A stretch of 13,945 bases of DNA, taken from NCBI GenBank assembly GCA_019308655.1, contig JAFDHS010000006.1:1-13945 (forward strand). The letters run 5' to 3'. The notes beneath the pieces were generated by a model that worked only from the letters and a program-made list of their open reading frames with translations, was not told the DNA's origin and did not search any database. The first letter of the stretch is position 1, and each line of letters opens with the position of its first letter. This document shows positions 6,348 to 12,455 of the stretch, piece by piece. The DNA comes from Deltaproteobacteria bacterium. GTDB lineage: Bacteria > Desulfobacterota > Desulfobacteria > Desulfobacterales > JAFDHS01. A program made the position numbers and the translations under genes.

Positions 6348-6363
6348 TGGCATAAAGGTTGCA
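6348..6363 (+). promoter_or_regulatory. Sigma-54 promoter upstream of the response-regulator/transporter genes
   Basis: TGGCATAAAGGTTGCA fits TGGCAYRNNNNTTGCW completely, with GG at 6349-6350 and GC at 6361-6362 (10 nt between). The start site would be near 6374, about 115 nt before the first response-regulator ATG. It is divergent from the glnD sigma-54 promoter. Confidence 0.65.
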
Positions 6364-6402
6364 CTGAAGTATTCCAACGCCTTTAATGTGACCTGATGAT
6401 TT

Positions 6403-6432
6403 AAACGGGCAGCGTATGCGTGCCGTTTTTTT
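6403..6432 (+). terminator. Leader terminator/attenuator-like hairpin
   Basis: AAACGG-G-CA-G-CG (6403-6414), loop TATG, CG-TG-CCGTTT (6419-6428) forms about 10 bp with two bulged G's and runs into seven T's (6426-6432). It has the form of an intrinsic terminator. It lies between the sigma-54 start (about 6374) and the gene at 6490, so it would cut the transcript at about 60 nt unless bypassed. Confidence 0.55.
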
Positions 6433-6489
6433 GATATTCATATTGAATTGTTTGTTATTTTAAACCATTTAAAAAAACAGGAGACAAAT

Positions 6490-6939
6490 ATGGAAGGAAT
6501 GAAAATGATGTTGGTGGATGATGAAGAAAGATATCTTTCCACCACCAAAAAGTTGCTTGCGAAAAAGGGATTTGATGTTCTGACTGCCCCGAGTGGGGCC
6601 GATGCGCTTGATAAACTCTGGAAAAACAACATCCATGTGGTTATTCTGGATGTCAAAATGCCCGGTATGGACGGTATGGAAACCTTGAAAGAGATCAAAA
6701 AACAATTTCCGTTGGTTGAGGTAATCATGTTGACCGGACATGCCACGGTGGAATCTGCCGTGGATGGTTTAAAGTCCGGCGCTACGGATTATTTGATGAA
6801 ACCTGCGGACATAGATGAGTTGATCGGTAAGGCTGAAGAAGCATTTGCAAAAAGGCAAAGGCTTGAAGAAAAAATCAGGATGGCCCAAAGCAGACAGTTC
6901 ATGAAATCGCCAAGAGAAATTATAAAAGAGAAAGTATAA
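6490..6939 (+). CDS. Single receiver-domain response regulator
   Basis: A 149-aa protein: one CheY-like receiver (about residues 3-122) plus a short charged tail (123-149, Lys/Arg-rich) with no DNA-binding domain. Phosphorylation residues are all present: acidic pair D10/D11, phosphoacceptor D54 in VVILDVKMPG, switch T82 in MLTGHA, and K104 in YLMKP. Such single-domain regulators work by protein contact or as phosphorelay intermediates; no histidine kinase lies nearby, so the partner is encoded elsewhere. I use the ATG at 6490 because AGGAG lies 7 nt upstream; an extension to 6448 has neither a good start codon nor a ribosome-binding site. It is the first gene after the sigma-54 promoter, with a second regulator 115 nt downstream. 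Confidence 0.9.
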   Translation: MEGMKMMLVDDEERYLSTTKKLLAKKGFDVLTAPSGADALDKLWKNNIHVVILDVKMPGMDGMETLKEIKKQFPLVEVIMLTGHATVESAVDGLKSGATDYLMKPADIDELIGKAEEAFAKRQRLEEKIRMAQSRQFMKSPREIIKEKV

Positions 6940-6969
6940 GTTTTGATGCTCAAAGCGTACCTGAATTGG

Positions 6970-7042
6970 TGAAACAGATTTTCCGGTTTATCCGGGTGAG
7001 GCGGATTAAGAGAGCAATCTTTTTAGTGATGTATCTGTTTCA
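6970..7042 (+). repeat. Long-range inverted repeat between the two regulator genes
   Basis: TGAAACAGAT (6970-6979) and ATCTGTTTCA (7033-7042) are perfect 10-bp complements 53 nt apart. An inner CCGG-TTTAT-CCGG lies at about 6983-6995. The right arm ends next to the AAAGGGGG ribosome-binding site of the next gene, so the fold could influence its translation or act as an mRNA stability/processing site. No T-run follows, so it is not a standard terminator. Confidence 0.4.
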
Positions 7043-7054
7043 AAAAGGGGGTAG

Positions 7055-7963
7055 ATGATGGCAGAAAAAATTAAGGTCCTAATGGTAGACGATGAGGAGC
7101 AGTTTCGTGCGACAACTTCAAAGATATTGACTAAAAAAGGCTATGAAACAACCATGGCCGGCAGTGGTGAAGAAGCGATCGAGATCATGAAAAAGTCCGA
7201 TCAGAATGTCGTGATTTTGGATATCAAAATGCCTGGAATCAGCGGACAGGAGGCCCTGACCGAGATCAAGAAGATTAATCCTGATGTACAGGTTATTATG
7301 CTTACCGGCCATGGCGGGCTTGAATCGGCAAAGAAGTCATTGACAAAGGGGGCTTTTGATTACCTTAATAAACCTTGTGATATCGATCTGTTGGCCGCAA
7401 AAATAAATGATGCCCACGCGGCATCACACATTGGTGTAAAGGAAGAAAAGAAGGCGATTGATATTATGATATCAATCGAAGACTATACGACCATTGATGA
7501 AGACAGTACGATTAAACAGGGGATCGTGCAATTAAAAGAATCATATGAAAAATTTGTTGCCACCGGTCGAATTATGGAAACCGGGCACCGCTCTATCCTG
7601 GTTTATGACTCCCAAAAAGAGATTGTCGGGATTCTCAGCATACGAGACCTGATCGAAGCGTTGCGGCCGGCTTATCTTTCCGCACCCAAACCCTCCATGG
7701 CAGACAGCCTTCAATTTTCACCCATGTTCTGGAGCGGCCTTTTTGTGAATCAGGCAAAAGCCCTGATCAATAAAAAAATTAAAGATATCATGTCTGATTG
7801 TCCGCCGAGTATTGACGCAGATGCCAACCTCATGGAAATCGTAGAAGCAATGTACAGTCAGAACGTAAGAAGACTGCTCATTACTCAAAAGGGACAAGCG
7901 GTCGGCATTGTGAGAGAACAGGAAATATTTTTCGAAACGGCCAGAATCATAATAGAAGCCTGA
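7055..7963 (+). CDS. Response regulator with tandem CBS domains
   Basis: A 302-aa protein (301 if the ATG at 7058 is used). Residues 5-125 are a receiver with D12/D13, phosphoacceptor D56 in VVILDIKMPG, T in MLTGHG and K in YLNKP. Residues about 132-300 form a CBS pair: the first ends in SILVYDS...IVGILSIRDLIEAL, the second spans IKDIMSDCPPSIDADANLME to LLITQKGQAVGIVREQE. CBS pairs usually bind adenine nucleotides (AMP, ATP, S-adenosylmethionine), so this protein may combine a phosphorylation input with an energy-state input. A direct output domain is absent. A purine-rich ribosome-binding site (AAAGGGGG) lies at 7044-7051. The DASS transporter starts 87 nt downstream, which suggests control of transport. 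Receiver-CBS proteins beside DASS genes are, as I recall, common in sulfate reducers. Confidence 0.88.
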   Translation: MMAEKIKVLMVDDEEQFRATTSKILTKKGYETTMAGSGEEAIEIMKKSDQNVVILDIKMPGISGQEALTEIKKINPDVQVIMLTGHGGLESAKKSLTKGAFDYLNKPCDIDLLAAKINDAHAASHIGVKEEKKAIDIMISIEDYTTIDEDSTIKQGIVQLKESYEKFVATGRIMETGHRSILVYDSQKEIVGILSIRDLIEALRPAYLSAPKPSMADSLQFSPMFWSGLFVNQAKALINKKIKDIMSDCPPSIDADANLMEIVEAMYSQNVRRLLITQKGQAVGIVREQEIFFETARIIIEA

Positions 7964-8050
7964 TCTGCGGCCTCAAATCAATAGCTGAAAGGGATATCGT
8001 AACCATTGCATAACGCATGATTTTTCCAGCGAATGAAAATGGAGGTGAAA

Positions 8051-9901
8051 ATGGCGAAAACTAAAAAAAAAGCTACCGGATATGATAAGTATGTGGACTG
8101 GAAGCTTTTTATAATACCTGTTGTCCTCTTGTTTGTCCTTCTCCTTCTGCCTGCGTCCCAGGGGATGAAGGCCGTGGGAACCCAATTTCAAGTGGCTCCC
8201 AAAGCCGTCGTAAACTTTATTACCATGAACCTGTTTGGTGATCAAAGCACTCAAGTCCCTCAATGGCAGCTTCTTACCTCTCAGATGATGGAAAGAAATA
8301 TGAGGATGGGGGCACTGACAAAAGCTCGTTTTCTTAAACGTGATCTTAAATGGTGTAAAAAATATAAAATACCGGTAGATTCGGTTAATTTTAAAAAAGC
8401 TTACGAACATATCAAAAACAATGTCGCCGACCAGGAGTTCCGTGAAATTATGCAAAAATCCCTGGAACTCAGGAACACAGGTCTGAAATATGAAAACCTT
8501 TCCCCGGGTGATAAGAAATTAGCGGACAAGGGAACCTGGCATATCAAGGTTGCCATTGCAATGATGGTTTTTGTGGTTTTCTGTTTTATGACGGAATGTA
8601 TTCCGCTTCCCGGCGTTGCCTTTTGTATCGGCCTTATCCTTGTCTTTACCAGTGTGGTTAGCCGAAAAGAGGTGGCCATGCTCTACTGGAGTGATGCCTG
8701 CTGGTTTATCATGGGTAGTCTCATGTTTGCGGTCGCTTTTGTTAAAACCGGGGTGGACAAGAGACTCTGCCTGATGATGTTCAAAAAACTGGCTGTTCCG
8801 GATGTACGATGGATCACCTTGATCTTCTTTTTGATTATCACACCCCTGGCGGCCTTTATTTCCGACCATGCATTGGCGGCCATGTTTCTTCCCATAGGCA
8901 TGCTTCTTTATCAGAACAGCTTGACCGATAAGGTCCCCGAAGACAAGGAACTTGCCAAGATGCTGATGATCGCCATTGCCATGGCCTGCAATATCGGCGG
9001 GCCGGGTGCACCTTCGGGCGGTGCCAGGAACGTTATCATGATGACCTATTTAAATGATATGTTCGGCTTTGACATCGGTTATTTCCAATGGGTTACCTAT
9101 TGTTTTCCATTTCTTATTCTTATGATTCCGGTTTCATGGTTTGTGATTAACTGGCGCTTTAAGCCGCAGATCACGTCTCTTGCCCCTGCCATGAATCACT
9201 TGAGAAATGAAATAGACAAGATGGGCGGGTGGAATAAACAACAGATCTGGGCGATCATTATTTTTGCCGTTATGGTATTCGGCTGGTTTACGGAAAAGAT
9301 TTTCTACAATATCGGCATTTATCCCGTCCGTCTGGGGATAGGGGTCATTGCTGTGGCTGGTGCCGTGGCCTATCTTTTGGCCGGGATCGTCAACTGGAGA
9401 GACTACCAGGAAAAGGTGGACTGGGGCGTTGTCTGGTTGTATGCAGGCGCTATCATATTCGGACGTACCCTGGATAAAACCGGTGCTGCTTACTGGCTGG
9501 CCAAGTCGGTAATTGATTTTCTCGCCCCTCTTGGCATGGATTCAGGAATTCCGCTGATGCTGACTTCAAACGGCCTTACCGCGGTATTGACCAACCTTAT
9601 GGCGGACGGCCCGGCAGCGGCGGCCGTGGGGCCGATTACCCTGAACATGGCAGCTCTTGTTCATCCCGGCACAACATACCTGCCGTTTATGGCAATGTCT
9701 ACGGCGGTAGCATCCTCTTTTGCCTATTGTCTGATCATCGGTACGCCGCCAAATGCCATTGTTTATGCAAGCGGGTATCTTGAACCCAAAGATTATCTCA
9801 GAGTCGGCATTCCATTATGGTTTATGGCCAATGTAGTTGTTGTCCTTCTTACGGGTGTCTATTGGGTTTACAGGGGATTCAGCGGGTTGCCCGGATTTTA
9901 G
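8051..9901 (+). CDS. DASS/SLC13-family anion:Na+ symporter
   Basis: A 616-aa polytopic membrane protein with one N-terminal membrane span (about 19-35), a roughly 125-residue charged soluble insertion (38-162), then about ten to eleven spans in two inverted repeats. DASS hallmarks are NIGGPGAPSGGARNVI (314-329) in repeat 1 and CLIIGTPPNAIVYASGYL (560-577) in repeat 2. Family members import dicarboxylates, citrate or sulfate with sodium. The two substrate/Na+-contacting SNT motifs are altered to SDH (271-273) and ADG (518-520), so the substrate may be unusual. The start at 8051 is chosen because GGAGGTG lies just upstream; the ATG at 8033 would place that site inside the gene. The regulator pair upstream and two small membrane proteins downstream suggest one functional unit. 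Confidence 0.9.
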   Translation: MAKTKKKATGYDKYVDWKLFIIPVVLLFVLLLLPASQGMKAVGTQFQVAPKAVVNFITMNLFGDQSTQVPQWQLLTSQMMERNMRMGALTKARFLKRDLKWCKKYKIPVDSVNFKKAYEHIKNNVADQEFREIMQKSLELRNTGLKYENLSPGDKKLADKGTWHIKVAIAMMVFVVFCFMTECIPLPGVAFCIGLILVFTSVVSRKEVAMLYWSDACWFIMGSLMFAVAFVKTGVDKRLCLMMFKKLAVPDVRWITLIFFLIITPLAAFISDHALAAMFLPIGMLLYQNSLTDKVPEDKELAKMLMIAIAMACNIGGPGAPSGGARNVIMMTYLNDMFGFDIGYFQWVTYCFPFLILMIPVSWFVINWRFKPQITSLAPAMNHLRNEIDKMGGWNKQQIWAIIIFAVMVFGWFTEKIFYNIGIYPVRLGIGVIAVAGAVAYLLAGIVNWRDYQEKVDWGVVWLYAGAIIFGRTLDKTGAAYWLAKSVIDFLAPLGMDSGIPLMLTSNGLTAVLTNLMADGPAAAAVGPITLNMAALVHPGTTYLPFMAMSTAVASSFAYCLIIGTPPNAIVYASGYLEPKDYLRVGIPLWFMANVVVVLLTGVYWVYRGFSGLPGF

Positions 9902-9982
9902 TAAACGGGAGCAGTATGGAAATATAACCCCAAAGCTCCTCAACGATAGGCATTTTTTTAGAGGGTAAAGTCTTTTCTCTCC

Positions 9983-10044
9983 GCCACCAAGACACTAAGA
10001 CACGAAGATAAAAAAATTACTTTGTGCCTTAGTGGCTTTGTGGC
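9983..10044. repeat. MITE-like palindromic repeat
   Basis: Two 25-nt arms (9983-10007 and 10020-10044) are reverse complements at 21 of 25 positions, separated by 12 A/T-rich bases. The left arm starts GCCACCAAGACACTAAGACA. From memory, CACCAAGACAC-type palindromes are dispersed in many delta-proteobacterial and Chlorobi genomes. It sits in the 184-nt gap between the transporter and the 47-aa gene and could form a strong hairpin in the mRNA. Confidence 0.6.
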
Positions 10045-10085
10045 AACCAACTTTGGTTCCGGCTTGTCCGGGTCAGGAGTAGGTC

Positions 10086-10229
10086 ATGGAACAAAAAAAA
10101 GCGGTATTTCATTCAAAAGGAATCACCTATTTCAGCAAGAAAACAGAGCGTACCATTTTTTTTATCATGACGCTTCTGATGCTGGTATGGGGAATTGTTG
10201 AAAAAATAAGTTTTTTTAAGTGGAATTAA
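10086..10229 (+). CDS. 47-aa small single-span membrane protein
   Basis: The ATG at 10086 has AGGAG 6 nt upstream. The protein starts MEQKKAVFHSKGITYFSKKT, followed by one hydrophobic span (about 23-38, ERTIFFIMTLLMLVWGIVEK region), and ends KISFFKWN. The basic N-terminus predicts N-in, C-out topology. The ribosome-binding site, span and position directly before the Yip1-like gene (stop 14 nt before its ATG) argue that it is real, although it is short enough to be missed by gene callers. It may be an accessory peptide of the transporter or the next protein; no family was recognised. Confidence 0.6.
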   Translation: MEQKKAVFHSKGITYFSKKTERTIFFIMTLLMLVWGIVEKISFFKWN

Positions 10230-10243
10230 AAAAGGTGGTGGTA

Positions 10244-10780
10244 ATGACAGGCACGGACAGGTTCACCATTGGATTTTATTTTCAAAGCTTGACACGTCTC
10301 TTATCTACCCCCAAAGGCTTTTTTGCCGATTTGCCTGAAACAATGGGTTACCGGCAGTCGTTTACTTTTCTATTGGTCTCCGCTCTTTTTTTTACCGGGG
10401 TCAGCCTCACGTATTTCTATGAAACTTCAATCGTTATGGTTTTGATATTATTGGTGAATGCGCTTGCCATGCCTTTTATTGGAGCTGGAATTTGTTTTAT
10501 GATCATGAAAATGACCATGAATAAAACGGTTGGTTTTGAAAAGCTTTTTGCCCTGTTTGCTTTTGCCTCGGGGGTCACCATGCTTTTATCTTGGATTCCC
10601 AGGCTGTTCTGGCTGACCGAGCCCTGGCGCTGGATGCTTATCTGCATCGGCATGGTCAAAGCATGCGGATTCAGGTGGATGCAGGCGGTTTTCCTTATGG
10701 CCGTGACAATGGTGATTCTTTGTTTGTTGTTCTGGTCTTTTGCTCCGGTGATTTTATCGTTTAAAAGGCTGGTTGTTTGA
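10244..10780 (+). CDS. Yip1-like multi-span membrane protein
   Basis: A 178-aa protein with about five membrane spans and a short polar N-terminus. The N-terminal LTRLLSTPKGFFADLPETMG followed by hydrophobic repeats resembles bacterial proteins of the Yip1 domain family (RxLxxPxxxFxxLP then about five helices). Their function is unknown; they often sit next to transporters or envelope genes. The ATG at 10244 is preferred because AAGGTGG lies 6 nt upstream. A GTG at 10220 would overlap the 47-aa gene and lacks a site. It is the last gene of the plus-strand run and converges on the Cys-rich gene with a 44-nt gap and no obvious terminator. The family call is moderate, based on overall pattern. 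Confidence 0.65.
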   Translation: MTGTDRFTIGFYFQSLTRLLSTPKGFFADLPETMGYRQSFTFLLVSALFFTGVSLTYFYETSIVMVLILLVNALAMPFIGAGICFMIMKMTMNKTVGFEKLFALFAFASGVTMLLSWIPRLFWLTEPWRWMLICIGMVKACGFRWMQAVFLMAVTMVILCLLFWSFAPVILSFKRLVV

Positions 10781-10824
10781 AATTTTATACCCACCCGTAT
10801 TTTCAGCCACCTGATGCCGCTCTG

Positions 10825-11349
10825 TTATCCTGAAATAACCCGGATAAATTCAGCCTCCATTTCCTTGCGACCGTTTTTTATGGCCTGAATGGTATGGGTG
10901 AAATTCTCTCGGATGGCGGGGGGCATTTTATTCAGATTTGCCGTTTGGGAGGGGCAACAGTACCATGTACAGATCCATGGGCGGACAATTCTGGGCAGCG
11001 TGCATCCTTTGGCTCCCAGGTAACGGCAGGTCTCTTTCAGGTCGCTCATCATCTGGGCCGGTGGAATTTTCTGTGCGGAAAGATGCAAAAAGAGCAGATC
11101 CTGAAAATTGATCCAGACCTTGGCCGTCAGACAGCAGGGGTCAGGACACCGGGGACAGGTGAGCATGCACAATTCGTCGATGAGCGAAAAAATCGACTCC
11201 AGTTTCATCTGGACCTCCAGGGCCAGGGCCACGGCCCGATCCAGTTCCTGCCGGTGAAGGCGGATAAGATGATCCACGGTCTGGTTGGCTTCACACCACG
11301 CCGCAGGTGAACCCCACGGTGGAGCAGTGGGGTCAAAATCGGCTGGCAT
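10825..11349 (-). CDS. Cys-rich YkgJ-like metal-binding protein
   Basis: A 174-aa protein with two Cys clusters: CPRCPDPCC (C65, C68, C72, C73) and a later set C108, C116, C127, C131, C132 in the context GCTLPRIVRPWICTWYCC. The C-x2-C-x3-CC plus GC-x-RP-xx-C-xxx-C arrangement matches the YkgJ/UPF0153 type, annotated as zinc- or iron-chelating or [Fe-S]-like; the biochemical role is unknown. The start is set at ATG 11349 because AAAGGAG lies 5 nt upstream. The frame is also open further upstream into a HicA-like segment (to ATG 11463), and that ribosome-binding site is formed by the last codons of that segment. A 212-aa fusion is therefore possible but less likely. It is isolated, between the Yip1-like gene (convergent) and the tRNA genes. 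Confidence 0.65.
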   Translation of the reverse strand: MPADFDPTAPPWGSPAAWCEANQTVDHLIRLHRQELDRAVALALEVQMKLESIFSLIDELCMLTCPRCPDPCCLTAKVWINFQDLLFLHLSAQKIPPAQMMSDLKETCRYLGAKGCTLPRIVRPWICTWYCCPSQTANLNKMPPAIRENFTHTIQAIKNGRKEMEAEFIRVISG

Positions 11350-11463
11350 TTGAACTCCTTTTAGCATGAATTGATGTTTCCCACCGGAATAATAGCCTTT
11401 GTATCCAACTTGCTTCAGATAATGAATCAATCTGTTTCGTTTGATAGGGCCTGTCACAGGCAT
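11350..11463 (-). pseudogene. HicA-type toxin N-terminal remnant
   Basis: From ATG 11463 the frame reads MPVTGPIKRNRLIHYLKQVG, then YKGYYSGGKHQFMLKG. This matches the first half of HicA/YcfA mRNA-interferase proteins, including the catalytic His context GGKH (H30). The usual second half (IPNPH and the following helix) is missing; the frame runs straight into the Cys-rich protein. No hicB antitoxin is present in the window. It begins right after the tRNA terminator. I read it as a truncated hicA whose 3' end now supplies the neighbour's ribosome-binding site; a true fusion cannot be excluded. Confidence 0.5.
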
Positions 11464-11470
11464 CCAAGCC

Positions 11471-11506
11471 AATAAAAAAGGGGATTCGGTTTTGTGCCGA
11501 ATCCCC
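11471..11506 (-). terminator. Intrinsic terminator of the tRNA-Ser transcript
   Basis: GGGGATTCGG (11480-11489) and CCGAATCCCC (11497-11506) form a perfect 10-bp stem with a 7-nt loop. On the minus strand it is followed by six T's (11479-11474). It lies 17 nt past the 3' end of tRNA-Ser(GCT). Confidence 0.9.
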
Positions 11507-11522
11507 CTAAAATCGTTTTCAG

Positions 11523-11615
11523 TGGCGGAGAGAGAGGGATTCGAACCCTCGATGCAGCTTTAACCACATACTCGCTTAGCAGGCGAGCGCCTTCAGCCAG
11601 CTCGGCCATCTCTCC
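11523..11615 (-). tRNA. tRNA-Ser (anticodon GCT)
   Basis: A 93-nt gene. The acceptor GGAGAGA (from 11615) pairs with TCTCTCC, followed by G and an encoded CCA (11523-11525). The anticodon stem-loop CTCGC-CTGCTAA-GCGAG gives anticodon GCT, which reads AGC/AGU. The T-arm contains GGTTCGAATCC. The long variable arm is the class II feature expected of serine. It is probably co-transcribed with tRNA-Ser(TGA) 50 nt upstream. Confidence 0.95.
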
Positions 11616-11665
11616 GAAATACCGTATAATAGAGTATTGCATGCTGCAGCGCTCTATTTATTTAA

Positions 11666-11753
11666 TGGCGGAGGGAGTAGGATTTGAACCCACGGAGCTT
11701 TGACACTCAACGGTTTTCAAGACCGCCGCCTTAAGCCACTCGGCCATCCCTCC
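11666..11753 (-). tRNA. tRNA-Ser (anticodon TGA)
   Basis: An 88-nt gene. The acceptor GGAGGGA (from 11753) pairs with TCCCTCC, then G and an encoded CCA (11666-11668). The anticodon loop CTTGAAA gives TGA, which reads UCA/UCG/UCN serine codons. The variable arm is long (class II) and the T-arm contains GGTTCAAATCC. The anticodon UGA does not read the UGA stop codon, so this is not a suppressor or selenocysteine tRNA. Confidence 0.95.
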
Positions 11754-11769
11754 ATAATCACAAGTCAGT

Positions 11770-11798
11770 TTTATAACATTCTATAAATGGCAGGTCAA
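11770..11798 (-). promoter_or_regulatory. Sigma-70-type promoter of the tRNA-Ser genes
   Basis: On the minus strand, TTGACC (-35, 11798-11793) and TATAAA (-10, 11775-11770) are separated by exactly 17 bp. The start would fall near 11763, about 10 nt before the first mature tRNA base. Confidence 0.75.
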
Positions 11799-11849
11799 TA
11801 TTTTTATTAAGCATTAACGCTGTTGAGCTTAAAAAAACATCGTTGCTTG

Positions 11850-11877
11850 TTGACATAGAGATTTTTTGGTTTAGAAT
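11850..11877 (+). promoter_or_regulatory. Sigma-70-type promoter of the acidic hypothetical gene
   Basis: TTGACA (11850-11855) and TAGAAT (11872-11877) are separated by 16 bp: a perfect -35 and a 5/6 match -10. The start would be near 11884, giving a 5' leader of about 60 nt before the ATG at 11947. Confidence 0.65.
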
Positions 11878-11946
11878 AAAATTTTTTATGATAATACAGT
11901 GAGGATATCTATACATAATAATGTTGCATTTTAGAGGAAATAAAAT

Positions 11947-12450
11947 ATGAAACAAAAATATCTGATTTCAAAAAGCGATAATAAAAAAAACCTCATAATC
12001 AAAGAACTTGCAGAGTTGGACAGAGGAATGTTTTCGGTTATATATGAAGAAACATACGACGCTGAGGCCATAATCTCTGCAATTGAAAAGGGGACGGAGG
12101 CTCTTGTTTCGGATTTGAGAAACCACGCTTTGTATCCGGTACGTTTTGCCGTGGAGAAAATAGCCGAAGTCGTGGCCGACTTGTATGCTTCCGATACCCA
12201 GGAGTCTATTGAGATCTTGATCGACGACATGGATTTTTTAGGGAAAAAAGAGATTGATGAGGAAGAAGAAATTCCCGAACCTGTAGACGAAGTTGAAAGC
12301 AAACCCGTAAAAATTGATGAGTTGCTTGATGATAATCCTGAAGACGAAAATCATGTAAAGGTAGACGATGATGAATTAAAGCCTATTGAACCTTCCCCTG
12401 CTCCTTCTCTTAAGGTCACTTCGGATGATTCGTTTGATGTTGAAGATTGA
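11947..12450 (+). CDS. Hypothetical protein with acidic, proline-rich tail
   Basis: A 167-aa protein. Residues 1-100 look like a compact, mainly helical domain with no membrane span or signal peptide. From about residue 100 the sequence becomes very acidic and low-complexity: KKEIDEEEEIPEPVDEVE, DDNPEDEN, and an end reading DDSFDVED. An acidic tail of this kind suggests an unstructured region or a partner-binding or charge-shielding role; this is inference. I do not recognise the family. AGAGGA lies about 10 nt before the ATG, and a clear promoter sits upstream (11850-11877). It ends 5 nt before the 3' end of cbiO, which is convergent, so the two mRNAs may overlap at their 3' ends. The antisense ORF over its first half is a shadow. 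Confidence 0.7.
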   Translation: MKQKYLISKSDNKKNLIIKELAELDRGMFSVIYEETYDAEAIISAIEKGTEALVSDLRNHALYPVRFAVEKIAEVVADLYASDTQESIEILIDDMDFLGKKEIDEEEEIPEPVDEVESKPVKIDELLDDNPEDENHVKVDDDELKPIEPSPAPSLKVTSDDSFDVED

Positions 12451-12455
12451 GGACC

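Noticed and set aside
8401..8901. Several minus-strand ORFs of 72-116 aa inside the transporter gene
   Set aside because: They are complements of the transporter coding sequence, with no ribosome-binding sites or recognisable motifs.
10894..11310. 138-aa plus-strand ORF opposite the Cys-rich gene
   Set aside because: The minus frame has clustered Cys motifs and a good ribosome-binding site; the plus frame has neither.
11523..11753. Long-variable-arm tRNAs considered as tRNA-Sec (to support the selenoprotein)
   Set aside because: The anticodons are GCT and TGA (serine). A tRNA-Sec would need anticodon TCA and an 8-bp acceptor stem.
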